Source of the DNA: Pseudomonas sputi
GTDB lineage: Bacteria > Pseudomonadota > Gammaproteobacteria > Pseudomonadales > Pseudomonadaceae
DNA length: 64,000 nt
Direction of reading: 5' to 3'
Assembly: GCF_021603585.1 (NCBI RefSeq)
Contig: NZ_BQHI01000008.1
Span: 124,001 to 188,000, forward strand
Under the pieces are notes generated by a model. It had not been told where the DNA came from. It ran no database searches and worked only from the letters and a program-made list of their open reading frames with translations. Both the position numbers and the translations under genes were made by a program. Shown piece after piece: positions 47,531 through 55,595 of the stretch (positions are counted from its first letter, which is position 1; the number at the start of each line of letters is the position of its first letter).

Positions 47531-48508
47531 ATGAACAAGTCCTTGTTTACCCGTCTTGCAGGTCCTCTGGCGATTTCCGCCCTTTGCATCACCGCCGCCC
47601 AGGCCGGCACCTTGTCGATTGGCCACACCACGTGGGTCGGTTACGGCACGCTGTATCTGGCCCGGGATCTGGGCTACTTCAAGGAAAACGGCCTGACCGT
47701 CGAATTGCCGGTGGTCGAAGAGGCGTCGATGTACATGGCCGCCCAGGCGTCCGGGCAATTGTCCGGCTCGGCCTCGACCATCGACGAAGTGCTCAAGTAC
47801 CGCCCGCAGTTCTGCTTCAAGGCGGTGGCCGTGCTGGATGACAGCCATGGCGGCGACGGCGTGCTGGTGGGTAAAAACGTGAAGAGCCTGCAAGAACTCA
47901 AGGGCCAGGCCGTGGCCGTCAACGAAGGGTCGACCTCGCAATTCTGGCTGTCGTACCTGCTGAAAAAGAACGGCATGAGCATGAGCGACATCACCGTGCA
48001 GAACATGACCGCCGACGATGCCGCCACCGCGTTCATTGCCGGTCGCGTGCCGGCCGCCGTGACCTGGGAGCCGCATCTGTCGATGGTGCGCGACAAGCAA
48101 CAAGGCAAGGTGCTGATCGACAGCAGCAGTACGCCCGGCGTGATCGTCGATGTGGTGGCGCTCAACTGCACGGTGATCGAGAAGCAGCCGGAAGACGTCA
48201 AGGCGCTGGTCGCCGGTCTCTACAAAGCCGTGCAGTACACCAAGGACCATCCACAGCAAGCCTACGAAATCATGGCCAAGGGCGTCGGCGGTTACCTGTC
48301 CGATCCGAAGGAACTGGCCGCCGCCGCGCAAGGTGTGCGCTTCTACGATCAAGCCATGAGCGAAAAACTCCTTGGCTCGCCGGGCAAGCCAGGTGACAGC
48401 GCACCGCTGATCAAACTGGCCAACGAAACCGCCAGTGAATTGCAGGGCAAACCCTACAACGTCAGCAACGACGATCTGGTGGATAACCGCTTCGTCAGCC
48501 CGCTCTAG
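47531..48508 (+). CDS. ABC transporter substrate-binding protein (TauA/SsuA/NMT1 type)
   Basis: This periplasmic binding protein has a signal peptide ending AQA-GT (residue 25) and the NMT1/SsuA-like start HTTWVGYGTLYLARDLGYFKENGLTVELPVVEEASMYMAAQASGQL as a landmark. The mature domain spans about 26-300. The family carries sulfonates, taurine, nitrate, bicarbonate or thiamine precursors; the ligand here is unknown. GGGAG lies 6 nt before ATG 47531. Permease and ATPase genes follow directly. Confidence 0.87.
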   Translation: MNKSLFTRLAGPLAISALCITAAQAGTLSIGHTTWVGYGTLYLARDLGYFKENGLTVELPVVEEASMYMAAQASGQLSGSASTIDEVLKYRPQFCFKAVAVLDDSHGGDGVLVGKNVKSLQELKGQAVAVNEGSTSQFWLSYLLKKNGMSMSDITVQNMTADDAATAFIAGRVPAAVTWEPHLSMVRDKQQGKVLIDSSSTPGVIVDVVALNCTVIEKQPEDVKALVAGLYKAVQYTKDHPQQAYEIMAKGVGGYLSDPKELAAAAQGVRFYDQAMSEKLLGSPGKPGDSAPLIKLANETASELQGKPYNVSNDDLVDNRFVSPL

Positions 48509-48518
48509 GAGACTGCTC

Positions 48519-49322
48519 ATGTTCAAGCGCAATTCATGGCTGAGCCGCTGCATCACGCCGAAGACCGGGTTGCCGGTGCCGGTGGTGTGGAGCGCCAGCG
48601 CTCTGGCCTGGGTGTTGCTGGTCGGCCTGTGGGCCGGGCTGTCCTATGGCGGCGTCGTGCCGGGGATGTTTCTGCCAACGCCCGGCGCGGTAGTTGAGGC
48701 CGCCGTGCGCCTGAGCCGCGACGGCACACTCGGCCAGCATGTCTGGGCCAGCGTCGAAGTGGTGATGGTCGGTTTCATTGTGTCGTCACTGGTGGCGGTG
48801 CCGCTGGGCTTGCTGATGGGCAGCTTTCGCATCGTCCAGGCGTTCCTCGAGCCGCTGGTCAATTTCATCCGCTACCTGCCGGTGACCTCGTTCGTGCCGC
48901 TGTTCATCCTCTGGATTGGTATCGGTCTGGAGCAACGTGTCTCGGTGATCATTTTCGGGGTGTTTTTCCAGCAACTGGTGATGATCGCGGACGTGTCCAA
49001 AGGCATTTCCAAGGACTTGATCAATGCCTCCTACACCCTCGGCTCCAACCGGCGTGACGCGGTGCTGCATGTGATCGCCCCGGCGTCGTTGCCCGGCGTG
49101 CTCGACACCTTGCGGGTGACCATGGGCTGGGCCTGGACCTATCTGGTGGTGGCCGAACTGGTCGCCGCCTCGAGTGGCCTCGGCTACTTGAGCCTCAAGG
49201 CCATGCGCGGCTTTCAGGTCGACGTGATTTTTCTCGCCATCGCGATCATCGGCCTGCTCGGCCTGGTCACCGATCAACTGTTCCGCTTCTTGCGTTCGAG
49301 GATTGCCGCATGGGCTCAGTAA
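48519..49322 (+). CDS. ABC transporter permease (SsuC/TauC type)
   Basis: The 267-residue protein has about six membrane helices and the BPD_transp_1 EAA loop GISKDLINASYTLGSNRRDAVLHVIAPASLPGVLDTLR region that contacts the ATPase. It starts at ATG 48519 with an AGGAG ribosome-binding site directly after the binding-protein stop. The ATPase gene overlaps its last 13 nt, so the three proteins are a single translation-coupled importer. Confidence 0.9.
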   Translation: MFKRNSWLSRCITPKTGLPVPVVWSASALAWVLLVGLWAGLSYGGVVPGMFLPTPGAVVEAAVRLSRDGTLGQHVWASVEVVMVGFIVSSLVAVPLGLLMGSFRIVQAFLEPLVNFIRYLPVTSFVPLFILWIGIGLEQRVSVIIFGVFFQQLVMIADVSKGISKDLINASYTLGSNRRDAVLHVIAPASLPGVLDTLRVTMGWAWTYLVVAELVAASSGLGYLSLKAMRGFQVDVIFLAIAIIGLLGLVTDQLFRFLRSRIAAWAQ

Positions 49323-50146
49323 CCGCAGCCAACCGTCGTTTCATCGAGCCGGTCGCCGCACCGGCACACGCTGCGCCAAGGTTGCAGGTGGACAAGGTCA
49401 GCCTGCGCTACAGCAAACCCGGCGGCGCTACATTCACCGCGCTGGAAGAAGTGTCGTTCGAGGTGCCGGATCAGCAGTTCGCGGTGCTGGTCGGGCCGTC
49501 GGGCTGCGGCAAGTCGAGCCTGTTGTACCTGACCGCCGGCCTGGCCGAGCCGACCTCCGGCGAGATCTACGTCGGCGGCCAGCAAGTGCAGGGCCCCGGC
49601 GCGGATCGCGGGATGGTGTTCCAGAGCTACACGCTGTTTCCGTGGCTGACCGTGCGGCAGAACGTTGAATTTGGCCTCAAGCGCCGGGGCATGCCGGCGG
49701 CGCGGCGCAAGGAGATCGTCGATCACTATGTGCACGAAGTCGGGTTGTCCGGGTTCGCCGACAACTACGCCAAGCAGTTGTCCGGCGGCATGATGCAGCG
49801 GGTGGCGATTGCCCGGGCCTTGGCGAACGACCCGCAGATCCTGCTGATGGACGAACCCTTCGGCGCCCTCGACAGCCAGACCCGCCTGCAAATGCAGCAG
49901 CTGTTACTGCGGGTGTGGGGCCACAGCAAAAAAACCGTGCTGTTCGTCACCCACGATATTGACGAGGCGATCCTGCTCGGCGACCGGGTGTATGTGATGG
50001 GCGCCAGGCCTGGGCGGATCAAGCAGATTCTCGATGTGCCGATCGAGCGCCCACGCACCCTGGACATGGTGATGGAGCGCTCGTTCATAGAGATGAAGCG
50101 GCAGATCTTCGGGCTGTTGCACGATGATCTCGAAGAGGCTCACTGA
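49310..50146 (+). CDS. ABC transporter ATP-binding protein (SsuB/TauB/NrtD type)
   Basis: The nucleotide-binding subunit has Walker A GPSGCGKSSLLYL, Q-loop FQSYTLFPWLTV, signature LSGGMMQRVAIARAL, Walker B ILLMDEPFGALD and the switch histidine in VLFVTHDIDEA. A roughly 25-residue N-terminal tail precedes the ABC domain. The length of 278 residues is typical of the nitrate/sulfonate/taurine family. It ends the importer operon and its stop lies 2 nt from the convergent hydrolase gene. Confidence 0.93.
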   Translation: MGSVTAANRRFIEPVAAPAHAAPRLQVDKVSLRYSKPGGATFTALEEVSFEVPDQQFAVLVGPSGCGKSSLLYLTAGLAEPTSGEIYVGGQQVQGPGADRGMVFQSYTLFPWLTVRQNVEFGLKRRGMPAARRKEIVDHYVHEVGLSGFADNYAKQLSGGMMQRVAIARALANDPQILLMDEPFGALDSQTRLQMQQLLLRVWGHSKKTVLFVTHDIDEAILLGDRVYVMGARPGRIKQILDVPIERPRTLDMVMERSFIEMKRQIFGLLHDDLEEAH

Positions 50147-50148
50147 GG

Positions 50149-51225
50149 TCAGTTAGGTGGCAGGAGGAACTTGGCAATCACCGGCAAATGATCGGAAATG
50201 CGCAACGTATCGTCCTGCCGCACCGTGGCCTCGACCCGTTTGATCTTCGGGCTGTAGAACAGGTAATCGACCGTGCGGTCCGGGCCGTTGAGGCCGGGGT
50301 CGTTGGGGTAATGGGTCAGCCATTTGGCGCGGTCGATGCCGCTGGCTTCGTTGTTGGTCGGGATCATCGGGTATCTGTCCCACAGCACATGCAGCGCACT
50401 GTCGGCGGAGTACGGCGTGCGTTGCTCAGTAGGCAGGCGTCGGTACTGGCCGAGCGGCAACAGGTTGAAGTCGCCGCCGATCAGCCACGGCGTGCCGTGG
50501 CTTTCGTGTTTGTCGAGAACCTTGGCCACCGCTGTCACCTGGGCCTGCAAGGTCTCGTCCGGTTGTACGGCGCGATCCAGATGGGTGTTGAACACCACCA
50601 GTTGCCCGCCATCGCTGAGCGGCAGGGTGGTGGCGAGCAAGGCGTTTTTCGGCTGGAACTGACGGCTGATGATATTCGCCGGCTGCACCGGCAATTGCAG
50701 GCGTTCGGCGTGTTCGATGCGGTAGCGGCTGAGGGTGGCGAGTTGCCGGCCGACGCTGCCGAAGATGTGCGGATCCGGGACGAAGTCGGCCTTCCAGTCG
50801 AAGGCGTGGGCGCTGCACGGGTAGAGGTCGGTCAGGCGTTCCTGCAACAGCTTGAGCTGATTCTGATAGTCGCTGGCCTTGGCGCCGTCATCCAGCTCCT
50901 GCAACAGCACCACGTCGGGCTGCTCGTCGCGGATCACCCGCGCCACTTCATCAAGGCTGAACGCCATGTCTTCCGCGGTCGGGGCTTCGTCGTCGCCTTG
51001 CGCCAGATCATTCCAGAACACGTAGCGCTTGCCGGCCAGGTATTGCACGTTCCAGGTCATGACTTTCAGGGCCTGGCCGGGGACCAGCGTCGGCGGTTGC
51101 CCGGTGCAACTGACCGGCAGGGTTTCCCGGGCGTCGGGGCGCCAGGTCAGGCTGTAGATCAGCGTGCCGATCAGGGCGAGGGCGAGCAGTACGGGCAACA
51201 GGATGTAGCGCAGTAGACGGGTCAT
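50149..51225 (-). CDS. Membrane-anchored endonuclease/exonuclease/phosphatase-family protein
   Basis: An N-terminal hydrophobic segment (about residues 5-25, LRYILLPVLLALALIGTLIYS) is followed by an EEP-superfamily domain: the asparagine motif LKVMTWNVQYLAG, the glutamate motif VVLLQELDDGA, GGDFNLLPLG, and the C-terminal histidine motif ISDHLPVIAKF. Family members hydrolyse phosphodiester bonds in DNA, RNA, inositol phosphates or sphingolipids; the substrate here is not predictable. ATG 51225 is used, giving 358 residues. The mature domain should face the periplasm. Confidence 0.82.
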   Translation of the reverse strand: MTRLLRYILLPVLLALALIGTLIYSLTWRPDARETLPVSCTGQPPTLVPGQALKVMTWNVQYLAGKRYVFWNDLAQGDDEAPTAEDMAFSLDEVARVIRDEQPDVVLLQELDDGAKASDYQNQLKLLQERLTDLYPCSAHAFDWKADFVPDPHIFGSVGRQLATLSRYRIEHAERLQLPVQPANIISRQFQPKNALLATTLPLSDGGQLVVFNTHLDRAVQPDETLQAQVTAVAKVLDKHESHGTPWLIGGDFNLLPLGQYRRLPTEQRTPYSADSALHVLWDRYPMIPTNNEASGIDRAKWLTHYPNDPGLNGPDRTVDYLFYSPKIKRVEATVRQDDTLRISDHLPVIAKFLLPPN

Positions 51226-51299
51226 GGCTCGGCTTATAGCGATACGAAGTGGGCCCCGAGCATACCCGAGACCCATTGATCAGCCCAAGCCCGGGGCAG

Positions 51300-51974
51300 T
51301 CAGACTATTCCGTCACGTTTGTCGGGCAATTCGCTGATTAGCATGAACAGGCGGAACAGCACCACGCTGGTGAACAGTTGCAGGAAGCTGTGGCCACTGT
51401 CGATCAAGACCGCGATCAACGGATTCTGCGGCTCGGGATAGACCTGCAGGGTCATGCCCTTGAGCAGCCACAACGGCGCCATCACACACAGGATGCACAC
51501 CAGAATCCGCAGGAAATGCCCACGGCTCAGGCGCAGGCTTTCTTTCATGGCCTGCAACGGACCATAGCCGCGCAGCACCAGCAGGTATTCGCCGAAGGCC
51601 AGGGTGACCATCAGCCACAGCCCTGGCAGGAAATACAGCGACAGCCCGAGCAGGATCAGCAACGTGTTCAGGGCAGTCAGCACCGCGAAGCGTGGCCACA
51701 GGCGAGCGGCCATCGCCAGCAGATCGAGGGGGCGCGGTTCGTCGCCACGGGTGCGGGCATCGAGAAACAGAATCAGCGCGGCGGTGTACAGCGGATACAC
51801 GAGCAGGCCGACGATCACGCTGATGGCCGAGTAACCGTCCGGGTCGCTGGCATGGTCGACCACCTGTTGCAGCACGGCTTCGAAAATCACCAGCGGCAGG
51901 CACAACTGGACGATCCGGCCCAGATTGCGTTTGAAGAAATACAGGGAGTCGCGCAGCACATCGAAGGCATTCAT
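51300..51974 (-). CDS. YciC-family inner-membrane protein
   Basis: The 224-residue protein begins MNAFDVLRDSLYFFKRNLGRIVQLCLPLVIFEAVLQ and has about six membrane segments, with LFLDARTRGDEPRPLDLL in a cytoplasmic loop, as in the YciC family. The function is unknown. ATG 51974 gives the family N-terminus; an in-frame start 87 nt upstream adds a basic non-homologous piece. It is not obviously co-transcribed with its neighbours. Confidence 0.8.
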   Translation of the reverse strand: MNAFDVLRDSLYFFKRNLGRIVQLCLPLVIFEAVLQQVVDHASDPDGYSAISVIVGLLVYPLYTAALILFLDARTRGDEPRPLDLLAMAARLWPRFAVLTALNTLLILLGLSLYFLPGLWLMVTLAFGEYLLVLRGYGPLQAMKESLRLSRGHFLRILVCILCVMAPLWLLKGMTLQVYPEPQNPLIAVLIDSGHSFLQLFTSVVLFRLFMLISELPDKRDGIV

Positions 51975-52152
51975 CAGTCGGTATCGCAGGTCAAAAACAG
52001 TGGCCCACTTTAACCGATGATCCGTTTCGCTGCGCAAACGTAAACGTTCGGTAAAGGTCATTGAAACATTCTGTTGCTGCCTCCATTACAGAGGTGCGCC
52101 TCATCCAACGTGGAGGAGGGCAACGTTATCTTCGGCAATCTATGAGGTCGCC

Positions 52153-52911
52153 ATGAACAGCGAAGAACAAACCCTGATCGATGGACTGTTTTCCCGGCTG
52201 CAACAGGCCGAATCGGAAGCAGCCCCGCGCGACGCCCAGGCCGAGGCGCGGATCAAGGAACACCTGACGCGCCAGCCGGCCGCAGGTTATTTCATGACCC
52301 AGGCGATTCTGGTGCAGGAGGGTGCCCTCAAGAGCCTCGACGAACAGAACAAGCAATTGACTCAGCAGGTCAAGCAATTGCAGGCCGAACTGCAATCGGC
52401 CAAGGCGCAGAGCGCGCCGCCGGCCTCCAGCGGTGGTGGCTTCCTGTCGAGCATTTTCGGTGGCAGCAGCCCGCGCCCGGCGCAGACCCAGAGTGCCCCG
52501 GCGTCCACCGGCGGCTGGCGTGAGCCGGCACCGCAGCAGAATTTTGGTGCACCCGCGCCGCAACAGAACTTCGGCGCGCCACCACCGGGTTATGGCCAGC
52601 AGCAAGCGGCCCCGGCAGCCGGCAGCAGCTTCCTCGGCGGCGCTTTGAAAACAGCGGCCGGCGTGGCCGGTGGCGTGATGCTGGCGCAAGGCATCAGCAG
52701 CCTGTTCCATCACAACCAGCAGCCGCAGGAAATCGTCGAAGTCATCAAGGAAGAGCCGGCCCAGGTCAATGACCAGAGCAACAACGGTTGGGGCGATGAC
52801 CAGCGCATGGCCAACAACGACTCCTACGGTAATGATCAGGGCGGCTTTGCCGACACCGACTACAACGATGACAACTCATCGTTCTTCGATGACGACGATT
52901 CCTTCGTCTGA
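52153..52911 (+). CDS. DUF2076 family protein
   Basis: The 252-residue protein shows the DUF2076 plan: a helical N-terminal domain with coiled coil (about residues 1-85; SLDEQNKQLTQQVKQLQAEL), a Gly/Pro/Gln-rich centre with a tandem repeat (PQQNFGAPAP and PQQNFGAPPP, about 125-148), a glycine-rich hydrophobic helix (GGALKTAAGVAGGVMLAQGISSLF), and a very acidic, Asn/Asp-rich C-terminus ending SSFFDDDDSFV. The function is unknown. The family is often described as periplasmic ligand-binding sensor protein without experimental proof. The ATG is at 52153. Confidence 0.85.
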   Translation: MNSEEQTLIDGLFSRLQQAESEAAPRDAQAEARIKEHLTRQPAAGYFMTQAILVQEGALKSLDEQNKQLTQQVKQLQAELQSAKAQSAPPASSGGGFLSSIFGGSSPRPAQTQSAPASTGGWREPAPQQNFGAPAPQQNFGAPPPGYGQQQAAPAAGSSFLGGALKTAAGVAGGVMLAQGISSLFHHNQQPQEIVEVIKEEPAQVNDQSNNGWGDDQRMANNDSYGNDQGGFADTDYNDDNSSFFDDDDSFV

Positions 52912-52923
52912 TTCACCATTCGT

Positions 52924-52945
52924 CCGGGGCGCCTGATCGCCCCGG
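52924..52945 (+). terminator. GC-rich hairpin after the DUF2076 gene
   Basis: CCGGGGCG (52924-52931) and CGCCCCGG (52938-52945) form an 8-bp stem with a 6-nt loop, 13 nt after the stop. Few Ts follow, so termination may depend on Rho or be partial. Confidence 0.45.
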
Positions 52946-53048
52946 GCCGATTATTCGCGGAACCTTCCTTCGGACTGGCATACTGAGCGCCTTTTTCGGG
53001 CCTGGTGCCCGATCCGGCTCATGCGCGTCAGCGCTCACAGGAACTCCG

Positions 53049-53528
53049 GTGAAAAAAATCGCAGTGTTCGCCGATGTGCAGAACCTCTACTACACCGTGC
53101 GTCAGGCCTATGGTTGCCACTTCAACTACGCGGCGCTGTGGGCGGATGTCAGCCAGCACGGGCAGATCGTCGAGGCCTACGCCTATGCGATCGACCGGGG
53201 CGACAGCAAACAGCAGCAGTTCCAGCAGATCCTGCGCAACCTCGGTTTCACCGTGAAACTCAAACCCTACATCCAGCGCAGCGACGGCTCGGCCAAGGGC
53301 GACTGGGACGTGGGCATCACCCTCGACATCATGGACGCCGCCGACCACGTCGACGAAATCGTCCTGGCCTCCGGTGATGGCGATTTCGACATGCTGCTCG
53401 AACGCATCATCAGCAAACACGGCGTACAAGCGGTGGCCTACGGCGTTCCCGGCCTGACCGCCAACTCGCTGATCCGTGCCGCCAGCCGTTATGTGCCGAT
53501 CGAAGGCGCACTGCTGTTGAAAAATTGA
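53049..53528 (+). CDS. NYN/LabA-like domain protein (PIN-superfamily nuclease)
   Basis: The 159-residue product consists of one NYN domain: FADVQNLYYTVRQAYG with D9, a central KGDWDVGITLDIMD (D85, D87) and LASGDGDFDMLLERI (D110, D112), the acidic residues expected to bind metal for RNase activity. The C-terminal YGVPGLTANSLIRAASRYVPI matches LabA/DUF88 proteins. A substrate RNA is unknown. Translation starts at GTG 53049 with AGGAA upstream. An exonuclease gene follows on the same strand, 40 nt later. Confidence 0.87.
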   Translation: MKKIAVFADVQNLYYTVRQAYGCHFNYAALWADVSQHGQIVEAYAYAIDRGDSKQQQFQQILRNLGFTVKLKPYIQRSDGSAKGDWDVGITLDIMDAADHVDEIVLASGDGDFDMLLERIISKHGVQAVAYGVPGLTANSLIRAASRYVPIEGALLLKN

Positions 53529-53568
53529 GCCCAGCTCAAGAATTGATTTGGACGGAGTACCACCCGGT

Positions 53569-54174
53569 TTGGAACGCATTGCAGTCATCGACTTTGAAAC
53601 CACCGGCATCTCGCCGAGCAGCAGCTGCCGGGCCACGGAAATCGCCGTGGTCATGCTGGAAAACGGCCGCATCGTCGAGCGTTACCAGAGCCTGATGAAC
53701 GCCGGCGTCCGCGTCCCGGCCTTCATCGAACAACTCACCGGCATCAGCAACGCCATGCTGCGCACCGCGCCTTCGGCTGAACAGGTGATGAACGAAGTCA
53801 ACGAATTCGTCGGCTGCACGCCGCTGCTGGCGCACAACGCCGCGTTCGACCAGAAGTTCTGGGACTTCGAACTGGGGCGGATCAAACGCACCCGTTTGCA
53901 GAACTTCGCCTGCTCGCTGCTGCTGGCCCGCCGCTTGATGCCGGCAGCGCCGAACCACAAGCTCGGCACGCTCACTACGTTTGCCCAATTGCCGCATACC
54001 GGCCAGGCCCACCGGGCGATGGCGGATGCGGAGATGGCGGCGAACCTGATGGCGCATTTGGCAGATGAGTTGCGGCACAAGCACGGCGTGCGCGAGCTGT
54101 CGCACGACTTGCTGTGCAAATTGCAGAAAGTCCCGGCTGCCAAGGTTGGCGAACACCTGCAGCGCTATCGCTGA
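53569..54174 (+). CDS. DnaQ-like 3'-5' exonuclease (DEDDh)
   Basis: The protein has the DEDDh exonuclease motifs: ExoI IAVIDFETTG (D8, E10), ExoII LAHNAAFDQKFWDFE, and ExoIII HRAMADAEMAANL. The 201-residue size suits a stand-alone proofreading-like or RNA-trimming exonuclease. The start is uncertain. TTG 53569 (MERIAVIDF) has a GGAG ribosome-binding site upstream; TTG 53548 would add seven residues. It is probably co-transcribed with the NYN gene, suggesting nucleic-acid turnover by a nuclease pair. Confidence 0.86.
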   Translation: MERIAVIDFETTGISPSSSCRATEIAVVMLENGRIVERYQSLMNAGVRVPAFIEQLTGISNAMLRTAPSAEQVMNEVNEFVGCTPLLAHNAAFDQKFWDFELGRIKRTRLQNFACSLLLARRLMPAAPNHKLGTLTTFAQLPHTGQAHRAMADAEMAANLMAHLADELRHKHGVRELSHDLLCKLQKVPAAKVGEHLQRYR

Positions 54175-54177
54175 CTG

Positions 54178-54196
54178 ATCGTTCCCACGCTCCGCA
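54178..54196. repeat. Truncated copy of the GATCGTTCCCACGC repeat
   Basis: GATCGTTCCCACGCTCCGC starts 4 nt after the exonuclease stop and equals one arm start of the element at 47158, but the second arm is missing. The accessory DNA begins right after it. Confidence 0.75.
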
Positions 54197-54265
54197 GCCT
54201 GAGACCGCTCCTGCTTTGACGACTATCAAGTAAGAGCTGTCGCGAAAGGTTGCGAGGTTTCTGCG

Positions 54266-55270
54266 TCAGGCCAGACTGGCAAATTGTTGACTATCGACTT
54301 TGCTCACCGGCATGAACCCCGTTGTTTTCTTGAAGTTCATGGTGTGTACAAAGTTCTTCATCGAGTCTGAAGGGTCGATGCTCTGCATGTTGAGTTTGAA
54401 CAGCGTGTCGCGAGAAATAGCGACACTGAGGATAGGTTGATCCTCCAGATGGCCAGTTGCGGAGTTGAGAAGTGAGTCAACGGCAGTCACGATGACCATG
54501 CGCTCTGGAAGGATACTGAGCAACTCCTGACCTACTCGCAGAACGCAGCTACACACATAGTCCTGCAGCAGTTCGTTGAACTTACTGATCGGCATCTTTT
54601 TAACGGATAGTTTCCCACTCTGTAGCAGTGACTTGATCTCTTGGGGAATCACTTTCTCACCGTGAACCGAAAGCATGCATTCAAAGATGCCGGTTTCTCC
54701 AACCGAGAAAGTGATGGAGGTGCCGAGGTGTGAGATATCCGTGAAAGGGTTCACTTGCATGACGGCATCAATCTTGGATTGGCCGTTACCGGCGAGCACT
54801 CCCGTCGCAAGATCGTAATCGTCCTGCCATTCGCGATGCTGCGCTTCCCACTCTTTCAATTCTTCAGCCAGTTTCTGCTTGTCTTTGGCTACTGCTACGG
54901 GAATAGCTTCCTCAAGCTTTCTGCGCTTTCTGGCTTCCAGTTTCAATATGCGAACAATGAAGCCCGGTTTGTAACTGGAGTGTTTTTCTCTGGCCTGGAT
55001 TTCGTGAGTGTTGAGTTCTACGGGTTTGATCGGTGCCGGTTGGTTTACGAACTCATTCCAGTTGATCTGTTCACCACAGTCTTTGTGCACTGAAAGCAAC
55101 AATTCAATGTGGTTTTCGTAGACTTCAACTTCATACGCAGCCTGCTCGCGAGCTTCCATTTTTGCGAACTCTTTCTGACGTACTTCCAGTTCGCGTTGGC
55201 GTCGCTTCGAATTTCGTTCAGCTCTTCGCGCTGACGCCTGCATCGAGCGTAGGGTTCCCTTCCAAGTCAT
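54266..55270 (-). CDS. Unknown coiled-coil protein of accessory character
   Basis: The 334-residue protein is not recognised. Residues 5-60 are basic and predicted coiled coil (RAERNSKRRQRELEVRQKEF), residues 105-160 are a second charged helical stretch (ILKLEARKRRKLEEA, KQKLAEELKEWEAQHREWQ), and residues 165-334 look like a mixed alpha/beta domain with VNPFTDISHLGTSITFSV and VAISRDTLFKLNMQSI. An HKDC-x-INWNEF segment (about 62-74) could be a conserved motif. There is no signal peptide or membrane segment. Codon use is AT-richer than in neighbours, so the gene was probably acquired. GAGG precedes the ATG complement at 55268-55270. Confidence 0.7.
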   Translation of the reverse strand: MTWKGTLRSMQASARRAERNSKRRQRELEVRQKEFAKMEAREQAAYEVEVYENHIELLLSVHKDCGEQINWNEFVNQPAPIKPVELNTHEIQAREKHSSYKPGFIVRILKLEARKRRKLEEAIPVAVAKDKQKLAEELKEWEAQHREWQDDYDLATGVLAGNGQSKIDAVMQVNPFTDISHLGTSITFSVGETGIFECMLSVHGEKVIPQEIKSLLQSGKLSVKKMPISKFNELLQDYVCSCVLRVGQELLSILPERMVIVTAVDSLLNSATGHLEDQPILSVAISRDTLFKLNMQSIDPSDSMKNFVHTMNFKKTTGFMPVSKVDSQQFASLA

Positions 55271-55489
55271 CGCTGAGTTCCTCTCTTTTATATTGAATTC
55301 TTGTTTTTGCGAGCGCCAATGATCGACCGTTTACAAGACATTATCGGTCGCATCTGGTGGTGTCCATAGGCCACAGAAATCTTGTGTGTGTAGGCTGTTT
55401 AGCGGTGTGTAGCGTTTGTCGAAGTCTCCTACCGAAGGTTAGGGATAATCTGTCTTGAGCTCCAACAAGCCCACCGATAACCTCTATTC

Positions 55490-55509
55490 GTCGCTGCCAA
55501 TTCAGCGAC
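55490..55509. promoter_or_regulatory. Operator-like dyad 1 upstream of the BRO-N gene
   Basis: GTCGCTG-ccaatt-CAGCGAC is a perfect 7-bp dyad with a 6-nt centre. A near copy lies at 55567-55584, one on each side of the predicted promoter core. Confidence 0.55.
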
Positions 55510-55533
55510 CGGGACTGCAAGCCCGCTGATAGT

Positions 55534-55563
55534 TTGTTAGGAGACCACTGGCAAACCTATAAT
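55534..55563 (+). promoter_or_regulatory. Predicted sigma70 promoter of the BRO-N gene
   Basis: TTGTTA (55534-55539), an 18-nt spacer and a perfect TATAAT (55558-55563) place the start of transcription near 55570, giving a leader of about 150 nt before ATG 55724. Confidence 0.65.
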
Positions 55564-55566
55564 CGC

Positions 55567-55584
55567 GTCGCTTCAATTAGCGAC
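55567..55584. promoter_or_regulatory. Operator-like dyad 2 overlapping the predicted transcription start
   Basis: GTCGCT-tcaatt-AGCGAC repeats the core of the dyad at 55490-55509. Its location over the predicted start site would suit a repressor. Confidence 0.55.
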
Positions 55585-55595
55585 CATCGATTTAT

